DNA of 64,000 nucleotides. It comes from Otatea glauca. Lineage: Eukaryota; Streptophyta; Magnoliopsida; Poales; Poaceae. This document shows positions 42,852 to 54,949 of the stretch, one piece after another. Made by a program: the position numbers and the translations under genes. Each line of letters opens with the position of its first letter. The first letter of the stretch is position 1. The notes under the pieces were generated by a model, which searched no databases, was not told where the DNA came from, and saw only the letters and a list, made by a program, of their open reading frames with translations. The DNA is taken from NCBI GenBank assembly GCA_036346275.1, contig JAYEVK010000478.1, positions 36,001-100,000 of the forward strand, in the 5' to 3' direction.

Positions 42852-45800
42852 ATGGCGTGGCGGCGCGTCCTCACCCAGGTGCGCTGCCTAACCTCTTCTC
42901 CTTGCTTTCCTTTTTTCTGCGCTTCTCCGTACGCTGGCGGTGAGGTTTCTTGGTGAAAGCTCGATCTTTGGAGATGGGCGGGGATGTAGGCGGGGTTGTA
43001 ACGGAGTAGTAGTATTATTGGGAGCTGCTGCCCTGTGGGTGCTTGTATTGGAGTAACACATGTACCACGCGATGATAAAGCTGCTGGTTTTGACCAGATA
43101 AGTGTGATCTCGTTTATGTTGGATATTTACGGTTTTAGGTTGATCCGTTAAAAATACAATAATGGATCCCCTTTTGTATCGAATGTTAGTAGATTGGTGT
43201 GGTAACCTACATGTGAGAATTTATAGGATATATTGCTAAATCTAAGTCTGGTGGCCGGTGAGCGTCGTGTTAGTGTGTAGGTATGTAAACTCTCCAAGCT
43301 AATTTGGTCATGGAAACGTCCATAGGGAACCGTGGTTAAATATGGCTATGCTTTGGAAGAACTGCTGCTTGCGGTGGAATAATTTGATCAACTATGTTGT
43401 CTTGTGTTGTTCTTCTTGGTGGTGTATATGTTTATGTAATTATCTACAATGGTTGAGTAAATGCAGGGTTGGGTTTTTTCATCGCAGGTCGCAAGGAACC
43501 GATCGGCATATGCAATCTGCAACGAATTAGTAGCTTCCTCCCCTCTGAGGACACTTAGAAGTGACATCAGCACAGGTATACAGCTCAAACATTAACTGCC
43601 TCTATTTTCACTATTAGTGTTTGGTCTAACAGTGCTGCATTTGCATCTTTCTGAAATTACTGTACATGTGAGCGTGTCTATTATTTGGCATCCAATCTTC
43701 CACGCATTAAACATATATCTCCGTCAGCTTTGTATTTTCTTTCCTTTTATGAGTTTTTCAATAAAGCTGCCAGTGATGAGCGTTATGATTATATTATGCT
43801 ACTTTCTTACATGTAGCATCGTTGTTGCTCGTGAATGAATTTCTTTGCACCTATTTTATCTATATTTTAATTTTTGGGGTACTTGATGCAGGTGGCACAC
43901 TTAGAAACTTACATGAGAGGCATCAGTCAAGCTATGTTGGTAGTGTTGCACGCAGGGTGCGAGATCTGGACTCCCCAAGTGAAGCTTCCCTGCTAAAAGA
44001 GATATTCAGAAGTGACCCAGAGCGTGTTATACAAATCTTTGAAAGCCAGCCTTCATTGCATTCCAATCCTTCAGCACTTGCAGAGTATGTAAAAGCTCTT
44101 GTAAAGGTTGATAGGCTGGACGATAGCACCTTGCTTAAAACGTTGCAGAGAGGTACCAATACCCCTCAAAACACCTTATCTTTATCGTGACTAATAAGCC
44201 TAATAATATTCTGCTGCTTTTGTGTGGGGCATGCTACTACTACTGACTTTCCTTATTTAAAGAGTGGCGAAGGTTGAGGGATTGGAATGCTCCCAAAGAT
44301 TTGGCGTTGGATAGGAGTGCATGGAAGTTAGTAATGCACGTACCAGAACAATGACCTAAGATTCAAAGTTTTTAGGGTTTTTATTGACTTTGATTGGGTT
44401 TCTTTCCTAGCCTACCCCAACTTGTTTGGGACCAAAGGCTTGGTTGTTGTTGTTGTTAAAGAGTGACAAAGGTTCCATCAGCTTGCTAAGCACTTGTATA
44501 ACGGTTCATTGTTACGTTATGCTTATATTGTTATCCTTCACTTTAAACAAGCTAATTGTGTAAATGATGTATTTCTTATATAATAACATTTCAATTTTGT
44601 CGTTTAGTCTTACAAGGAAATTACAGCATATTACAGCTGTTAACAAATTCATACATATTCTTCTTTCGATAGCATATAGATGCTCCCTTTGTCCTCTACT
44701 GTAGTTCTGATTACTTTAATTTGTAGGTCTATATGGCCTGTGATTATCAGTCTCTTGGTCATTGGGTTTTTACTGCAGTTAGATAAGTGATAGCTTTGAC
44801 TATGTATTGGTAGTTGACAGTCATGTTCCCAATCATACCTTATTTTACCTTCTGGAGTTTAGGTTCAGAGTCCATCATTGGTTTTACTTGTTTCAATTTT
44901 CTGTACAAATGAATGTACAGTTAGGCTTCATTTTTTTTTTTCTGTTAACTTGGCTTAAAATTCCATGCATGGATTATCTATACAGGTATTGCTGTTTCAG
45001 CAAGGGAGGAAGAAAGCCTTGGTAGCATTCCAGCGTTAAAGAGTGCTGGTCAACTGACAAAAGATGGAATTCTTGGTACTGCAAATGCGCCTATTCACAT
45101 GGTTACAGCAGAAACAGGTCAATTTAAGGAACAGCTTTGGCGTACCTTCCGAAGCATTGCACTAACTTTCCTTCTTATTTCGGGCATCGGGGCTCTCATC
45201 GAGGATAGAGGAATCAGCAAAGGTTTGGTTTTCTGAAAAGTCTGAATGACTAATCTCCTAATTCTGACTTGGACTTCTTCCCAGTAAATTTTTATTGATA
45301 TAATGTTTGTAGGCCTTGGCCTAAATGAAGAGGTTCAACCAAGTATGGACTCTAGTACGAAATTCAGTGATGTAAAGGGTGTAGATGAAGCCAAAGCTGA
45401 ACTTGAGGAAATAGTTCACTACCTTCGAGATCCCAAGGTAAAGCTGTTTTAATCACCAATGATGAAAAATGATATAGAGTCTAGCTGCTTGGATGCAGAT
45501 TTATCTCAAATCCATCAATGTTGCTTGATAGTTTTTCCCATTTAGCAATGATTTTACCAGTTACTTTTTTGGTGATAGACCACTAATTTTTAGGACGGTT
45601 TATTTGCCTAAGTGGCTAAGTGTAATGGATTAATGTTTGCCATGGCATGATGGGAACCGTTCTGCAATGCATTAATCTGTGAAGTTACTATTTTACTGAA
45701 TCTTCAGGCGATGTTAGACTAACTCAGCTGATCTATCAATATTCTGCATTCCTTAATTCAACACCTTTGCTTGAATTTGTCAACAGTATTCTTCTTGGCT

Positions 45801-47513
45801 TTCTTTAATTTATGTCCAGCTTGTTAGTCCTCATATCAACTGAATAGGATAACTTTGACTTGACATTACTCAGCACATCATTGGTATACATTTTCAATTG
45901 CTTCTTAATGCTAAGCTGTTTAGCTCATATATTTTTACGCAGATAATGTGTGGAGTATATCCTTTGTTATGCGTTATTAAGCTCATAGATAATGTGTGGA
46001 GTTAACTCCATTTTTGTCATATATCTGTGTTATGTGATGTTCACAATCTGCCCACATGTTTTTCAGCGTTTTACACGTCTTGGTGGAAAACTGCCAAAAG
46101 GTGTCTTGCTTGTTGGCCCTCCTGGCACTGGGAAGACCATGTTAGCAAGGGCTATTGCTGGGGAAGCTGGTGTACCTTTCTTCTCATGCAGCGGTAGTGA
46201 GTTTGAGGAGATGTTTGTAGGTGTAGGAGCTAGAAGAGTGAGGACCTTTTGCTGCAGCTAAAAACGATCACCTTGTATTATATTCATTGATGAAATTGAT
46301 GCGATTGGTGGGAGTAGGAATCCAAAGGATCAACAGTATATGAAGATGACCTTGAACCAGTTGCTTGTTGAGCTGGATGGCTTTAAGCAGAATGAGGGAT
46401 AATTGTCATCGCTGCAACCAACTTCCTGAGTCGCTAGATAAAGCACTAGTCAGGCCTGGACGCTTTGACCGTCATATTGTAGTTCCTAATCCAGATGTTG
46501 AGGGCCGGCGGCAAATCCTTGAGTCCCATATGTCAAAGGTAATTCTCGGCAATTTTTCTTTTCATGCTATTAGGATTAAAATGTAATCTCTTATTCTTTT
46601 ACACATAATTGCAGGTGTTAAAGGGTGATGATGTGGATTTGATGATCATTGCCAGGGGAACACCGGGATTCTCAGGCGCAGACCTTGCTAACTTGGTTAA
46701 TGTGGCTGCTCTTAAGGCTGCCATGGATGGGGCAAAAGCCGTTACAATGAATGACATGGAGTATGCCAAGGACCGGATCATGATGGGTAGTGAGCGCAAA
46801 TCAGCAGTTATCTCTGATGAAAGCAGGAAACTGACAGCATACCATGAGGGAGGGCATGCCCTTGTTGCCATCCACACCGAAGGTGCTCACCCTGTCCACA
46901 AAGCTACCATTGTGCCCAGAGGGATGGCCCTTGGGATGGTGGCCCAACTCCCTGAGAAAGACGAGACTAGTGTGTCACGGAAACAGATGCTAGCAAATTT
47001 GGATGTCTGCATGGGAGGGCGGGTGGCTGAGGAGCTTATATTTGGGGATAGCGAGGTGACATCCGGTGCTTCATCTGATTTCCAGCAAGCAACTTCAATG
47101 GCAAGAGCAATGGTTACTAAATATGGTATGAGCAAGCAGGTCGGCCTTGTTTCTTATAATTACGAGGACGACGGAAAGACTATGAGCTCAGAAACAAGGC
47201 TTCTAATTGAGCAGGAGGTGAAGAATTTCTTGGAGAAGGCATACAACAATGCAAAGACTATTCTCACGAAACACAATAAGGAACTCCATGCTTTAGCCAA
47301 TGCACTTCTTGAGCATGAGACACTCACCGGAGCCCAAATAAAGAATATATTGGCCCATGTAAATAACAAACAGCAGCAGGAGCATGCTATTGAAGCTCCA
47401 CAGAAGACACCAGCCGCACCCCATCTCCAGCTGCAGCGGCGGCAGCTGCAGCTGCTGCAGCAGCACAACAAGCGACAGCAAAAGCAAAGGGTGTTGCTGG
47501 TATCGGATCTTAG
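42852..47513 (+). CDS. FTSH4: FTSH4, mitochondrial i-AAA metalloprotease (7 exons)
   Basis: It is an ATP-dependent zinc protease of the mitochondrial inner membrane facing the intermembrane space, degrading damaged membrane proteins. Exons: 42852-42878, 43488-43575, 43892-44152, 44986-45222, 45313-45437, 46067-46538, 46615-47513, all GT-AG. The start MAWRRVLTQ matches plant FTSH4. Other landmarks (residues approximate): SSYVGSVARRVRD after the targeting peptide, one membrane span (LTFLLISGIGALIED, 180-195), Walker A GPPGTGKT (263), Walker B FIDEID (319), arginine-finger region RPGRFDRHI, zinc site HEGGH (46843-46857, residue 482) and a C-terminal poly-Ala stretch. Six single bases are missing, all in homopolymers: 46242-46243, 46247-46250, 46260-46264, 46396-46398, 46425-46426 and 47419-47422. 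With them the CDS is 705 codons including stop. Probably an intact gene with sequence errors. Confidence 0.93.
44257..44475 (+). mobile_element. LINE (L1-type) 3' fragment in intron 3 of FTSH4
   Basis: GGGATTGGAATGCTCC, GATTTGGCGTTGGATAGG and CCTACCCCAACTTG resemble the 3' end of plant L1-type LINEs, ending in a GTT-rich tail. The flanks repeat TTAAAGAGTG(G/A)C(G/A)AAGGTT, 44257-44275 and near 44456-44475, a likely target duplication with two mismatches. It lies wholly within the intron. Confidence 0.7.
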
Positions 47514-48188
47514 CATGTGGGACATCCACCAGTTTGCATTGTGTATATTTACCAAACTAGCAGGTTGTTCCATCAATTGACAGCAGCTGAGGATCACGAA
47601 GAATATACTAAGCTGCTACAGCAATAGAACACATTGATTGTATGTTAGCTACTATTCATGCTCCTCAAGTGCGAAAAGGAAACATGTGAAGAAAATTCAC
47701 ACATTGTAGCAGGCACATGTTAGCTGGTGCTGTAATTGGAGTTTTGTACCCACATGCCGAACGATTTGTGCTGTTTACATCCTAATAACTGTCACTGTTA
47801 CATCAACCTTGTACCTGACAGACAACCTAATGTATTTGTCTGGATAAGGTGTACTCTGTGCCTTGATACACATGTGGTAGCTGCTGAGTCTATTTGCTTG
47901 GCCCTCTTATGCTTATTTGTTGTATTGTATATCTTGCAAGTAGACAAAACGACCTCTGTGGCTCTGGTATTAAATAAGCATGTTATGATGAGCAGCAATT
48001 TTGAGAACAGATACATGTGCTGCTGCTGTTTCGCAGGCCTTCTGCATCAATCAAAATTTACATTCCGTCTGTAAAACAAGCAGAACTTCCTGTAACAAGA
48101 TTTGAGAAAACAAATGCAACGGTTCCACTTAAATCATCCGTTACAATACAAATTGCTGCATCAGCGACAGCTCAACAATCAATTCCTA
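47514..48188. other. 3' untranslated regions between convergent FTSH4 and GLYR2
   Basis: About 675 bases separate the two stop codons. No further gene is seen. The two transcripts converge and may overlap here. Confidence 0.6.
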
Positions 48189-50878
48189 CTACTGTGAGCT
48201 CTTCACTTTCGCCTTCAGCGCTTCAATGACTGCAGAGAAGTCCTGGTCAGCGAGGCCGAGGATTTTGCAACCTTGTACAGCTCGTTTGCAGCTGCAACTG
48301 TAGGAACAGACTGAGACACCGATTCTGCCAGGGCCAACGCAAGTCTCAAATCCTGTCATGAGTTTGTTTTCTCAGTGCCAAAATCAGATGAGATGAAATG
48401 TAACTGTTCTTCAGTGCTGACTGCATCAGCATGCGAGTAGGGGGCTACCTTCTGCTGATGTTTCAGAGGAAAGGCAGTAGAGTATGCAGCTTTAACCATA
48501 GAAGGGCCCTTGAGGGAGAACATAGGAGCACTGATAGCACCTTGTGAAACTACCTGAAGACCAAAGTATCCTAGATATATTAGATTCCTTCTCCTAGGGT
48601 ATTTTCCCACTGCAGCATTGTGGATTTCATATTGTTTCTGTTAATTTAAGAATAATAACCTCGACGAAGGTATTCGGGTCTAAGCCAACTTTTTCACTCA
48701 GGAGCAGTCCTTCTGAAAAGGAGACCATCATGCTGCAGTGTTTTGTTACAAGGATCAGATGTGTTCATAAATCTCCTAAGGAGTTAGGTTACAATTTAAA
48801 TCATAATAGATTTATTTTTACCTCCCATGACCATATTAACCACAATTTAAATCATAATAGATTTATTTTTACCTCCCCATGACCATATTAACCACGAGCT
48901 TCATTGCTGCACCATTCCCAACATCCCCGAGAAAAAATCTTGACTGGTTTCAGAGTAAGGAAAGCATAAGCACATTTCCTGGTCCAACACTAGGGACTAA
49001 TTGAAGTGTTTCTTGCAGATAAGAGATATTATTAACCTTGCCCATGACATCAAGGAGGGTGCCACTCTCTTATACAAGGACTCGTCACCTTATGCAATAA
49101 TGTCAACAATTTCAGGTTTCGGGAAAAGGATTTAACAGCTGCATTTTCGATTTTTGCACAATCATCAAGCATGGATGCAGAAGTTTACCTGCTGTAAGAA
49201 AGATCAGCAGCCCATCTTCTGCTGGCTTTTTCGAGCCTGATACTGGAGCCTACTGAAAAGTCATCGAGTTAGCATTGAAGCAACAGTACAAGAGTTGAAA
49301 TTGGCCAAATTACATCACTAGCGACACATCAAGACAACTGAATCAACAGTTCAATACAGGACGAGGGATACAAGCAATGACAGGGACCAAAAAACTACCT
49401 CAAGAAAAGATGCCCCAGTACTTGTAATATGTTTGCCGATCAACTTAGATGTAGCACCATCAACCGTCGACACGTCAACATACCTGTGACAGGCAAGCAA
49501 GATAACAGATAATGTTATCGACTTCTGCTTCTGCATATGCTACAGGCTTTCTGATGCTTACCCTTTCCCTGGGGCCATCCCTTCTGCAGCTCCATTGGTC
49601 CCGCATGCAATCTCAACCTATGGTACAAACCGTTATATGCATGATTAGATTTGTCATGTGAGTTTTCATGAGCATAAAGAAGGGCAGTCTGAATTCTGAA
49701 ATGAAGTATATACTGCGCTTTCTGGATCAGCAAGCATCGCAAAGGTCACATCACAAGATGAAGCAACTCTGGCCGGTGAAGACTCATAACTGTAGGAAGG
49801 CATCATCATGTACGAGTATCAAACAAAGTGGTGCATACATCTTTTGTTAATTCGAATAGTGTCTCCTCCTTGGGTCAACATGACGCTATCTAGTACCATT
49901 GACAGCAAATTCCTCGTAGCTGTAAAGGCTTTGGTCTCTTGAAATGGAACACTTTTGAGTGGAATTTTAGGGAAAACAGAATCTTTTCCAGAAGAAAGTA
50001 AAGAAATACAAGGTAAACAGAAACTAAATGTAAATGGTGAATAATGAACGACTCAATTTGCATCGTTCAAAATGGCATTGCAGGATCCAAGTTTAACCAT
50101 GAGTAACTATGGTTTCAGCCGTTCTACAAAGTACACAGCAGTAGTATGCATTAAGAGTGTAAGACATAAGTCATTTCGATTTCGTTTACTGTGTCGAAAA
50201 TGTGCGCACGTTTCACAAGGAAGCCAGTTTTAAATCACTGTTGAGTTGAGGTCAAGCATGCGTACTTGGCACCAAGGCTGAGGAGAGGGTCGCATTTGCT
50301 CTCGGTCCTGTTCCACACTGTAACCTCGCACCTGCAGATGACCAAGAAACCATTCTAGCTAGTTACAACAGGCATGGCCACAGTATAAGCACAAGCCTAC
50401 AGACATACATTACCACTGCAACAACGACACATCACTTGCACAATTAAATAATCCGAACATACACTGCTGACAAAGCTGTAAAAAAAGGGTATGGCCCCTC
50501 TGTTCCAACCCCAAGACAAAGAGATAAATTCAGCAGTAAAAAGTGTAAAGAAAAACGGAGTGAGTTACCCGGCCTTGATGAGGTTGGAGGCCATGGGGGC
50601 GCCCATGATCCCTAGGCCCAAGAACCCCACCCTCCCCTGGAACGCCACCCCACCAGCGGCAGCATCTGCAAACCACGAAACGCAGCATACAAGAAGAATC
50701 TGTTAGACGCAAACCTTTCACCTACACCTACACAGCTGCGGTTCTTGCTGAAGAGAAGAGGTCAGGTGGAATCAAAGAAGGAAGCGGCACCTGCTGAGGA
50801 GGAGGCGACGAGGCGGGACCCTCTGCGCAGGGGCAGCAGCGTGGGCGCCACCCTGGTGCAGAGGAAGGCGGTGGCCAT
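48189..50878 (-). CDS. GLYR2: GLYR2, plastid glyoxylate/succinic semialdehyde reductase (12 exons)
   Basis: It reduces glyoxylate and succinic semialdehyde with NADPH, linked to photorespiration and GABA metabolism. It belongs to the beta-hydroxyacid dehydrogenase family. Exons on minus: 50791-50878, 50569-50665, 50266-50331, 49714-49789, 49562-49617, 49399-49483, 49189-49249, 49037-49088, 48873-48943, 48660-48732, 48449-48553, 48189-48352. The first exon encodes a Ser/Arg-rich transit peptide (MATAFLCTRVAPTLLPLRRG). Landmarks are the Rossmann motif GFLGLGIMGAPMASNL, CDVTFAMLADPESA, YVDVSTVDGATS, the substrate-site SGSKKPAEDG and the catalytic-lysine region NGAAMKLVVNM. A C-run at about 49056-49058 and a T-run at 48263-48266 are each one base short. 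With both restored the CDS is 332 codons including stop. A plastid rather than cytosolic form is inferred from the transit peptide. Confidence 0.92.
48791..48893 (-). repeat. 51-bp tandem duplication across the exon 9 donor site of GLYR2
   Basis: ACAATTTAAATCATAATAG... to ...CCATATTAACC occurs at 48791-48841 and again at 48842-48893. The right copy contains the end of exon 9 and its splice donor. The left copy repeats both inside the intron. Confidence 0.9.
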
Positions 50879-51855
50879 GGCTGCAGCTGCAGATAGAGGG
50901 GGGGTAAGAGATGATGAGCTCTGCAACGACGCTGCTGCTGCTGGTGGTTGCAATCTCGCGTCGGGTTTTTTGGGTTCGAGCGCGATGCGATGCGGTGCAG
51001 CTGCGCCACCCGACCCGGGTCCTGGCCTGGTCTGATTCTGACGGTAGCTCCTTTGGGCCGTGGGTATTACTCATTACTCTGCCTGTGGATCCTTGGCTTC
51101 CTAATCATCCATCCCTCTGCGTTGCATTGCGTCACTCACTCTGCAGTCTTCACCGCGGCTCTGCGACGAAAAAAAATGCCATCTTATCCGGCGGTGGAAC
51201 TTGAAATTTTTAACGGGTGCACATTTCTAAAATGTTGTACAATATCTATAGTTTTCTTTATGTTTCAACGATTTTACATTCACAAATCATAAGAATTTCT
51301 CGAATTTTCAATCAAAGTGTTCCACAAATCCCAAATTGAAATTTCTAAAACCAAATAGAGAAACCAATGAGAGGACTTACACTAAGTAAAACTAAGTTTG
51401 AGAGAATCGTGATTTGCCATCTGCCTTTGCATCTAGCCCTCTTGGAATTTGGGCTCCAGACCTCTTGTTTGTGGCTTGCAGAGCTTGCCTGCTACCGTAT
51501 GTTCGACCATCCGCACGCCACGCCGCATGCCCGATTCTGCGCGGCTGCGTTTAGCCACAGTGTTCGTGTCATACCGCCAGCACGCTCTGCCTGCAAGAGT
51601 GCTCCACGCGCTTGCCGCGGTCACATGTCTAGCGTATAGAGCTTATGTCGAGTTGAGTTACCGTCTCACCGTTCGAGTACTTGAGTCACCTTCTCGGTCG
51701 CCTAATGCAAGCTAACAGCTCAAGTCGTAGCTTATGTCGAGTTGAGTTACCGTCTCACCGTTCGAGTACTTGAGTCACCTTCTCGGTCGCCTAATGCAAG
51801 CTAACAGCTCAAGTCGTTCAACCAGCAATCCACTAAGGCTGCTAAGATATAGAAT
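50879..51855. other. GLYR2 upstream region and intergenic sequence, with an 89-bp tandem duplication
   Basis: The block starting GCTTATGTCGAGTTGAGTTA at 51641 is repeated at 51730, with almost no differences, up to about 51816. No gene is supported in the rest. Confidence 0.6.
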
Positions 51856-52200
51856 TGTCGGTGTTTCGAGCACCGGCGAGTGAATTTTTAAGTCTAAGGG
51901 GTCGCGCGTTCCCTCTCCTTGAATGGTTAGACTCAGGAGCCCAAGATGTATACTGGTTCGGGCCGAATGTCCCTACTCCAGTTCGTGTGGTGGTTCTATA
52001 TTGCTTCGGGTGCAGATGACTGCACGGTTTTTACAAACGGGAGCTGAGAGCTCGAACAGGTGAGGGCGAAATCAACCTATTCGTGAAGACCGAGAGGAGG
52101 GAGTTCGTCCCTCTCCCAAAGGATCCTACCTCCTTTTATATAGCCGGAGGGGGCAGGTTACATGGGAAGTTGGGAGAGGAAAGGATGAGGTTATGCGTGT
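51856..52200 (-). mobile_element. Truncated LTR of the Tat-type family
   Basis: The sequence from TGTCGGTGTTTCGAGCACCG matches the first 300 bases or so of the LTRs at 18449 and 32276, including AATGGTTAGACTC, CCTCCTTTTATA and GGGGCAGGTTACAT. It stops abruptly near 52200 at the start of a PMD relic. Confidence 0.8.
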
Positions 52201-52202
52201 CG

Positions 52203-53070
52203 TTGACTCACCTCCGAGGCACGTTCCCTCCACAGCGGACACCAACCCCACACAGCTGGACTCGGCGTTTCATCTCTTAGTTAGTACTTCTTTGACATGC
52301 CATGTAATGTATCGTTACTGCCATTGTACGAACTTACTAGCCTTTCAATGCCTGCGCAGAGCAACCTTGCCAGGGAGGTCATAGAGGAGGTGGACGTACT
52401 ACTAGCACGAGTAGGCCGGACGGATAGGCTCGAGGTCACAATGGACTTCTTGAGAGGGGCGTTGCAGCATGTATGCTAGAGGGCCGCTCGCATCGTTCAG
52501 CTTACGTCCTGCAGGAGGCCTAGGGATGACGACGGCCTACAGTTTCACAGATGTGCCTCAATTGTACGGGGTCAACACGTGCCCCAAGCCGCAGCTGGGA
52601 CATCACGCACACAGACGGCCCCCTCCGGACTTGCCAGGGGGATCTAGTTGCCAGCGTTCCGCGCTGTACGTCTCCATGACTATAGGTACTCCACGTGGTC
52701 TCCTTTTATCTATTATGTTCTTCATATTATGTGTTGTACTAACATGAAAACTTTGTCAACAGCGGTCGATCCAGCACCTGACCAGAGTGCGAGAACTTTC
52801 GCTGACCCCCCTCCCCTCGACGACGCCTACTTGGACTTCTTAGTAGATCCTTAGTCCACGAGTGTGGTCCTTGGTCCCTCTCAGCTCGCCGATGTGCCCG
52901 GCCTGACTCAGCCGTCACAGGACGTCTTTGCTACTCCGACAACACCAGTATGACCTACTAGGAGTACTTGTGGGCAGGCCTCTGACCAGTTGACGTATCC
53001 CTCTAGGCATGTGCAGCGCCGTAGGAAGCCTGGGACCACACGAGGAGTAGCACCGCGTAGGGCCCCAGTT
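52203..53070 (+). pseudogene. C-terminal relic of a second PMD gene
   Basis: Downstream of an acceptor, the frame from 52370 reads VIEEVDVLLARVGRTDRLEV, then RAARIVQLTSCRRPRDDDG. That aligns in spacing with RRLGRLATCRGRRDVDG of the PMD protein at 12350. Later segments (52762-53070) contain a Pro/Asp-rich tail (DPPPLDDAYLDFLVDP) and QRRRKPG. One TAG (near 52477) and frame changes interrupt it. Only the last part of the domain is present, truncated on the left by the LTR fragment. Confidence 0.5.
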
Positions 53071-53099
53071 AGTTTTTTCCTTTCATACATGATGTACTA

Positions 53100-54009
53100 A
53101 ACACAATAAGGTGCTTTACTTCCTCAATTATGTAACATTCAGCTATGGTATTTTGTTTTCTTATCTTCTATTACGATATGATCACTTAAGCCTTTTCGGT
53201 AGCCCGTAAAATAACATGTTTAGATGAAAAATTATGGAGGAATAGCCCCGAAACACCCTTTGATATATGTACTACCATAATATGCAAAAAGATCTTACTT
53301 AAAACTTGCTTTGCATCTCAATTCTGTCAAAGCAAACACTCTAAACGATCACTACAGCCGTAGATTCCAAAACACAAACCTTTGATGGAGATGACGATCG
53401 TGCAGCAGCTTTTTCAGGGCGATTAGCCAACTCACGAGCGTGTAGGTCTGCCAGGCCAATTAGACAAGTCATATGTAGCAACTTTGTCAGGATGAGTAGT
53501 AAAAAAGAAAGGCTCCATCACCTTTTGCGGTGACAAGTTGCAACACTCTGCCTAATGTTTTAAACTTTTTCAGGTCGATTTGACAACACTCTACCTGTAG
53601 CTTTGTCAGGCCGATTTGACCACACGCTGTCATTAATGGATATTATCTTCTTCTAATGGTCAACAGCTTTAAACATTTTATCCACACAACCTTTCTTAAT
53701 ATACTGCTTCAGTTGTCGGATTCATTTTGCAGATGTTGTTCGACGTGATTACTCACTGCACGGTACGAAGTCTCTTCGGTACACTCAATATACACTAACT
53801 ACACACTGCACAGTTCGAAGTGATCACTACTGCCTACTTTTAACCCTGAGTTGACCACTTATTGTACAGTACATTTTTCAGTACTGACACCTTGCATGCA
53901 TGAGTGCCTTTTCAGCCCCACTTGACTACACACTCCGGCGTTTTACCATCTGTCTGTATGTTTGAATCTTACCTTCCAACACTTAGTTCATACACCACCC
54001 CTTCGAGTC
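53100..54009. other. Unassigned sequence upstream of the gene at 54063
   Basis: Several imperfect copies of TTGTCAGGCCGATTTGAC occur at 53400-53640. No coding region is supported. Confidence 0.4.
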
Positions 54010-54017
54010 TATAAAAG
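54010..54017 (+). promoter_or_regulatory. TATA box for the gene at 54063
   Basis: TATAAAAG lies 53 bases before an ATG in good context (CACCATGGC). This is a well-placed core promoter. Confidence 0.6.
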
Positions 54018-54062
54018 GCCAAATCGCAGGCACACATCTATAGCTCCCACTCACACTTCACC

Positions 54063-54945
54063 ATGGCTGCATCCCCTAGCAGAGCATTCTCGTGGACGCC
54101 AAATATGAGCACCATAGCCCTTCATTACACGTTGAAGGTTACGCATAATGGGAAGGACGATCCATTTAAGGAGGAGAACATAAGTAAAGTGGAGTCCAAA
54201 TTACAAGAGTGGTGTCCCACATTACCGAGGCATAACGTGACAACCTCTGGTCTGAACCTTGTCACCTCCGACAATCTCAAGGTGCACTTGCAAGGGTGGC
54301 GTCAAAGGTATTTCAGGGTGTGCGAACTAGCCGACCACCCTTCTACTACAAGTTTCTCTAAAAGATCTTATAGGGTACTGATGCTGCCCGATCAGTATGC
54401 AGAGCATATTAAAGTTAGTTATTTCATATTTATTCACCCTACTAATCTTTTTAGCATTATACCCAGTATTCTTAGCGATGTATATGCTCTTCGGCAGGGG
54501 CGTGATGCCTGGTTCGCGCAGAAGATGCAGAAGAGGATCTAACTAGAGGGGTAGAGGTCGACCCAGTACTGTTGCAGCAACAAGTTCAAGAGGACGTTCA
54601 ACCATCACCGAAGGGGGGTTGCTTCTAACTATGCAAATGACAATGACGATTTCGTATCACCTAGACCTCGACGTTCAAGCACTACCATAACAGGCCGTTC
54701 AAGTATTACTTCAACAGGACGTTCAAGAAACAATGCAAGAGGACGTTCAACCAGTACTGAAGGAGGGCTAGCTCATAATCATACAAATAACGATGATGAT
54801 GATGATTTCATGCCACCTAGGCCACGAACCTTGCATCCTCAGAGTCCTCCGAATCCTGACAATAATATTATATTAAGCCCTATCTGGTATCCAAACGTAG
54901 TACCTCGTCAGCCACCAATAGATAACTGTCATTTTTTTTACCATG
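54063..54945 (+). CDS. Myb/SANT-like transposon-borne protein with Arg/Ser/Thr-rich tail
   Basis: Exon 1 (54063-54413) begins MAASPSRAFSWTPNMSTIAL. Pattern and spacing of its W residue, DNLKVHLQGWRQRYFRV and the closing MLPDQYAEHIK resemble the Myb/SANT-like DNA-binding domain of plant transposons. GT at 54414 and AG at 54496-54497 define a probable intron, then GRDAWFAQKMQKR. A stop occurs at about 54541. Beyond it, after a frame change, an open low-complexity segment repeats GRSTITEGG and GRSTSTEGG and has an Asp run, to near 54945. It probably was the second gene of the PMD-bearing element on its left, in the place that the GRF gene has in the other MULE. Domain assignment is moderate. Confidence 0.5.
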
Positions 54946-54949
54946 CCCT

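Noticed and set aside
46067..46538. FTSH4 as a pseudogene because of stops in exon 6
   Set aside because: All stops result from single-base losses in homopolymers, and the rest of the gene, with all splice sites, is intact. Sequence error is the simpler reading.
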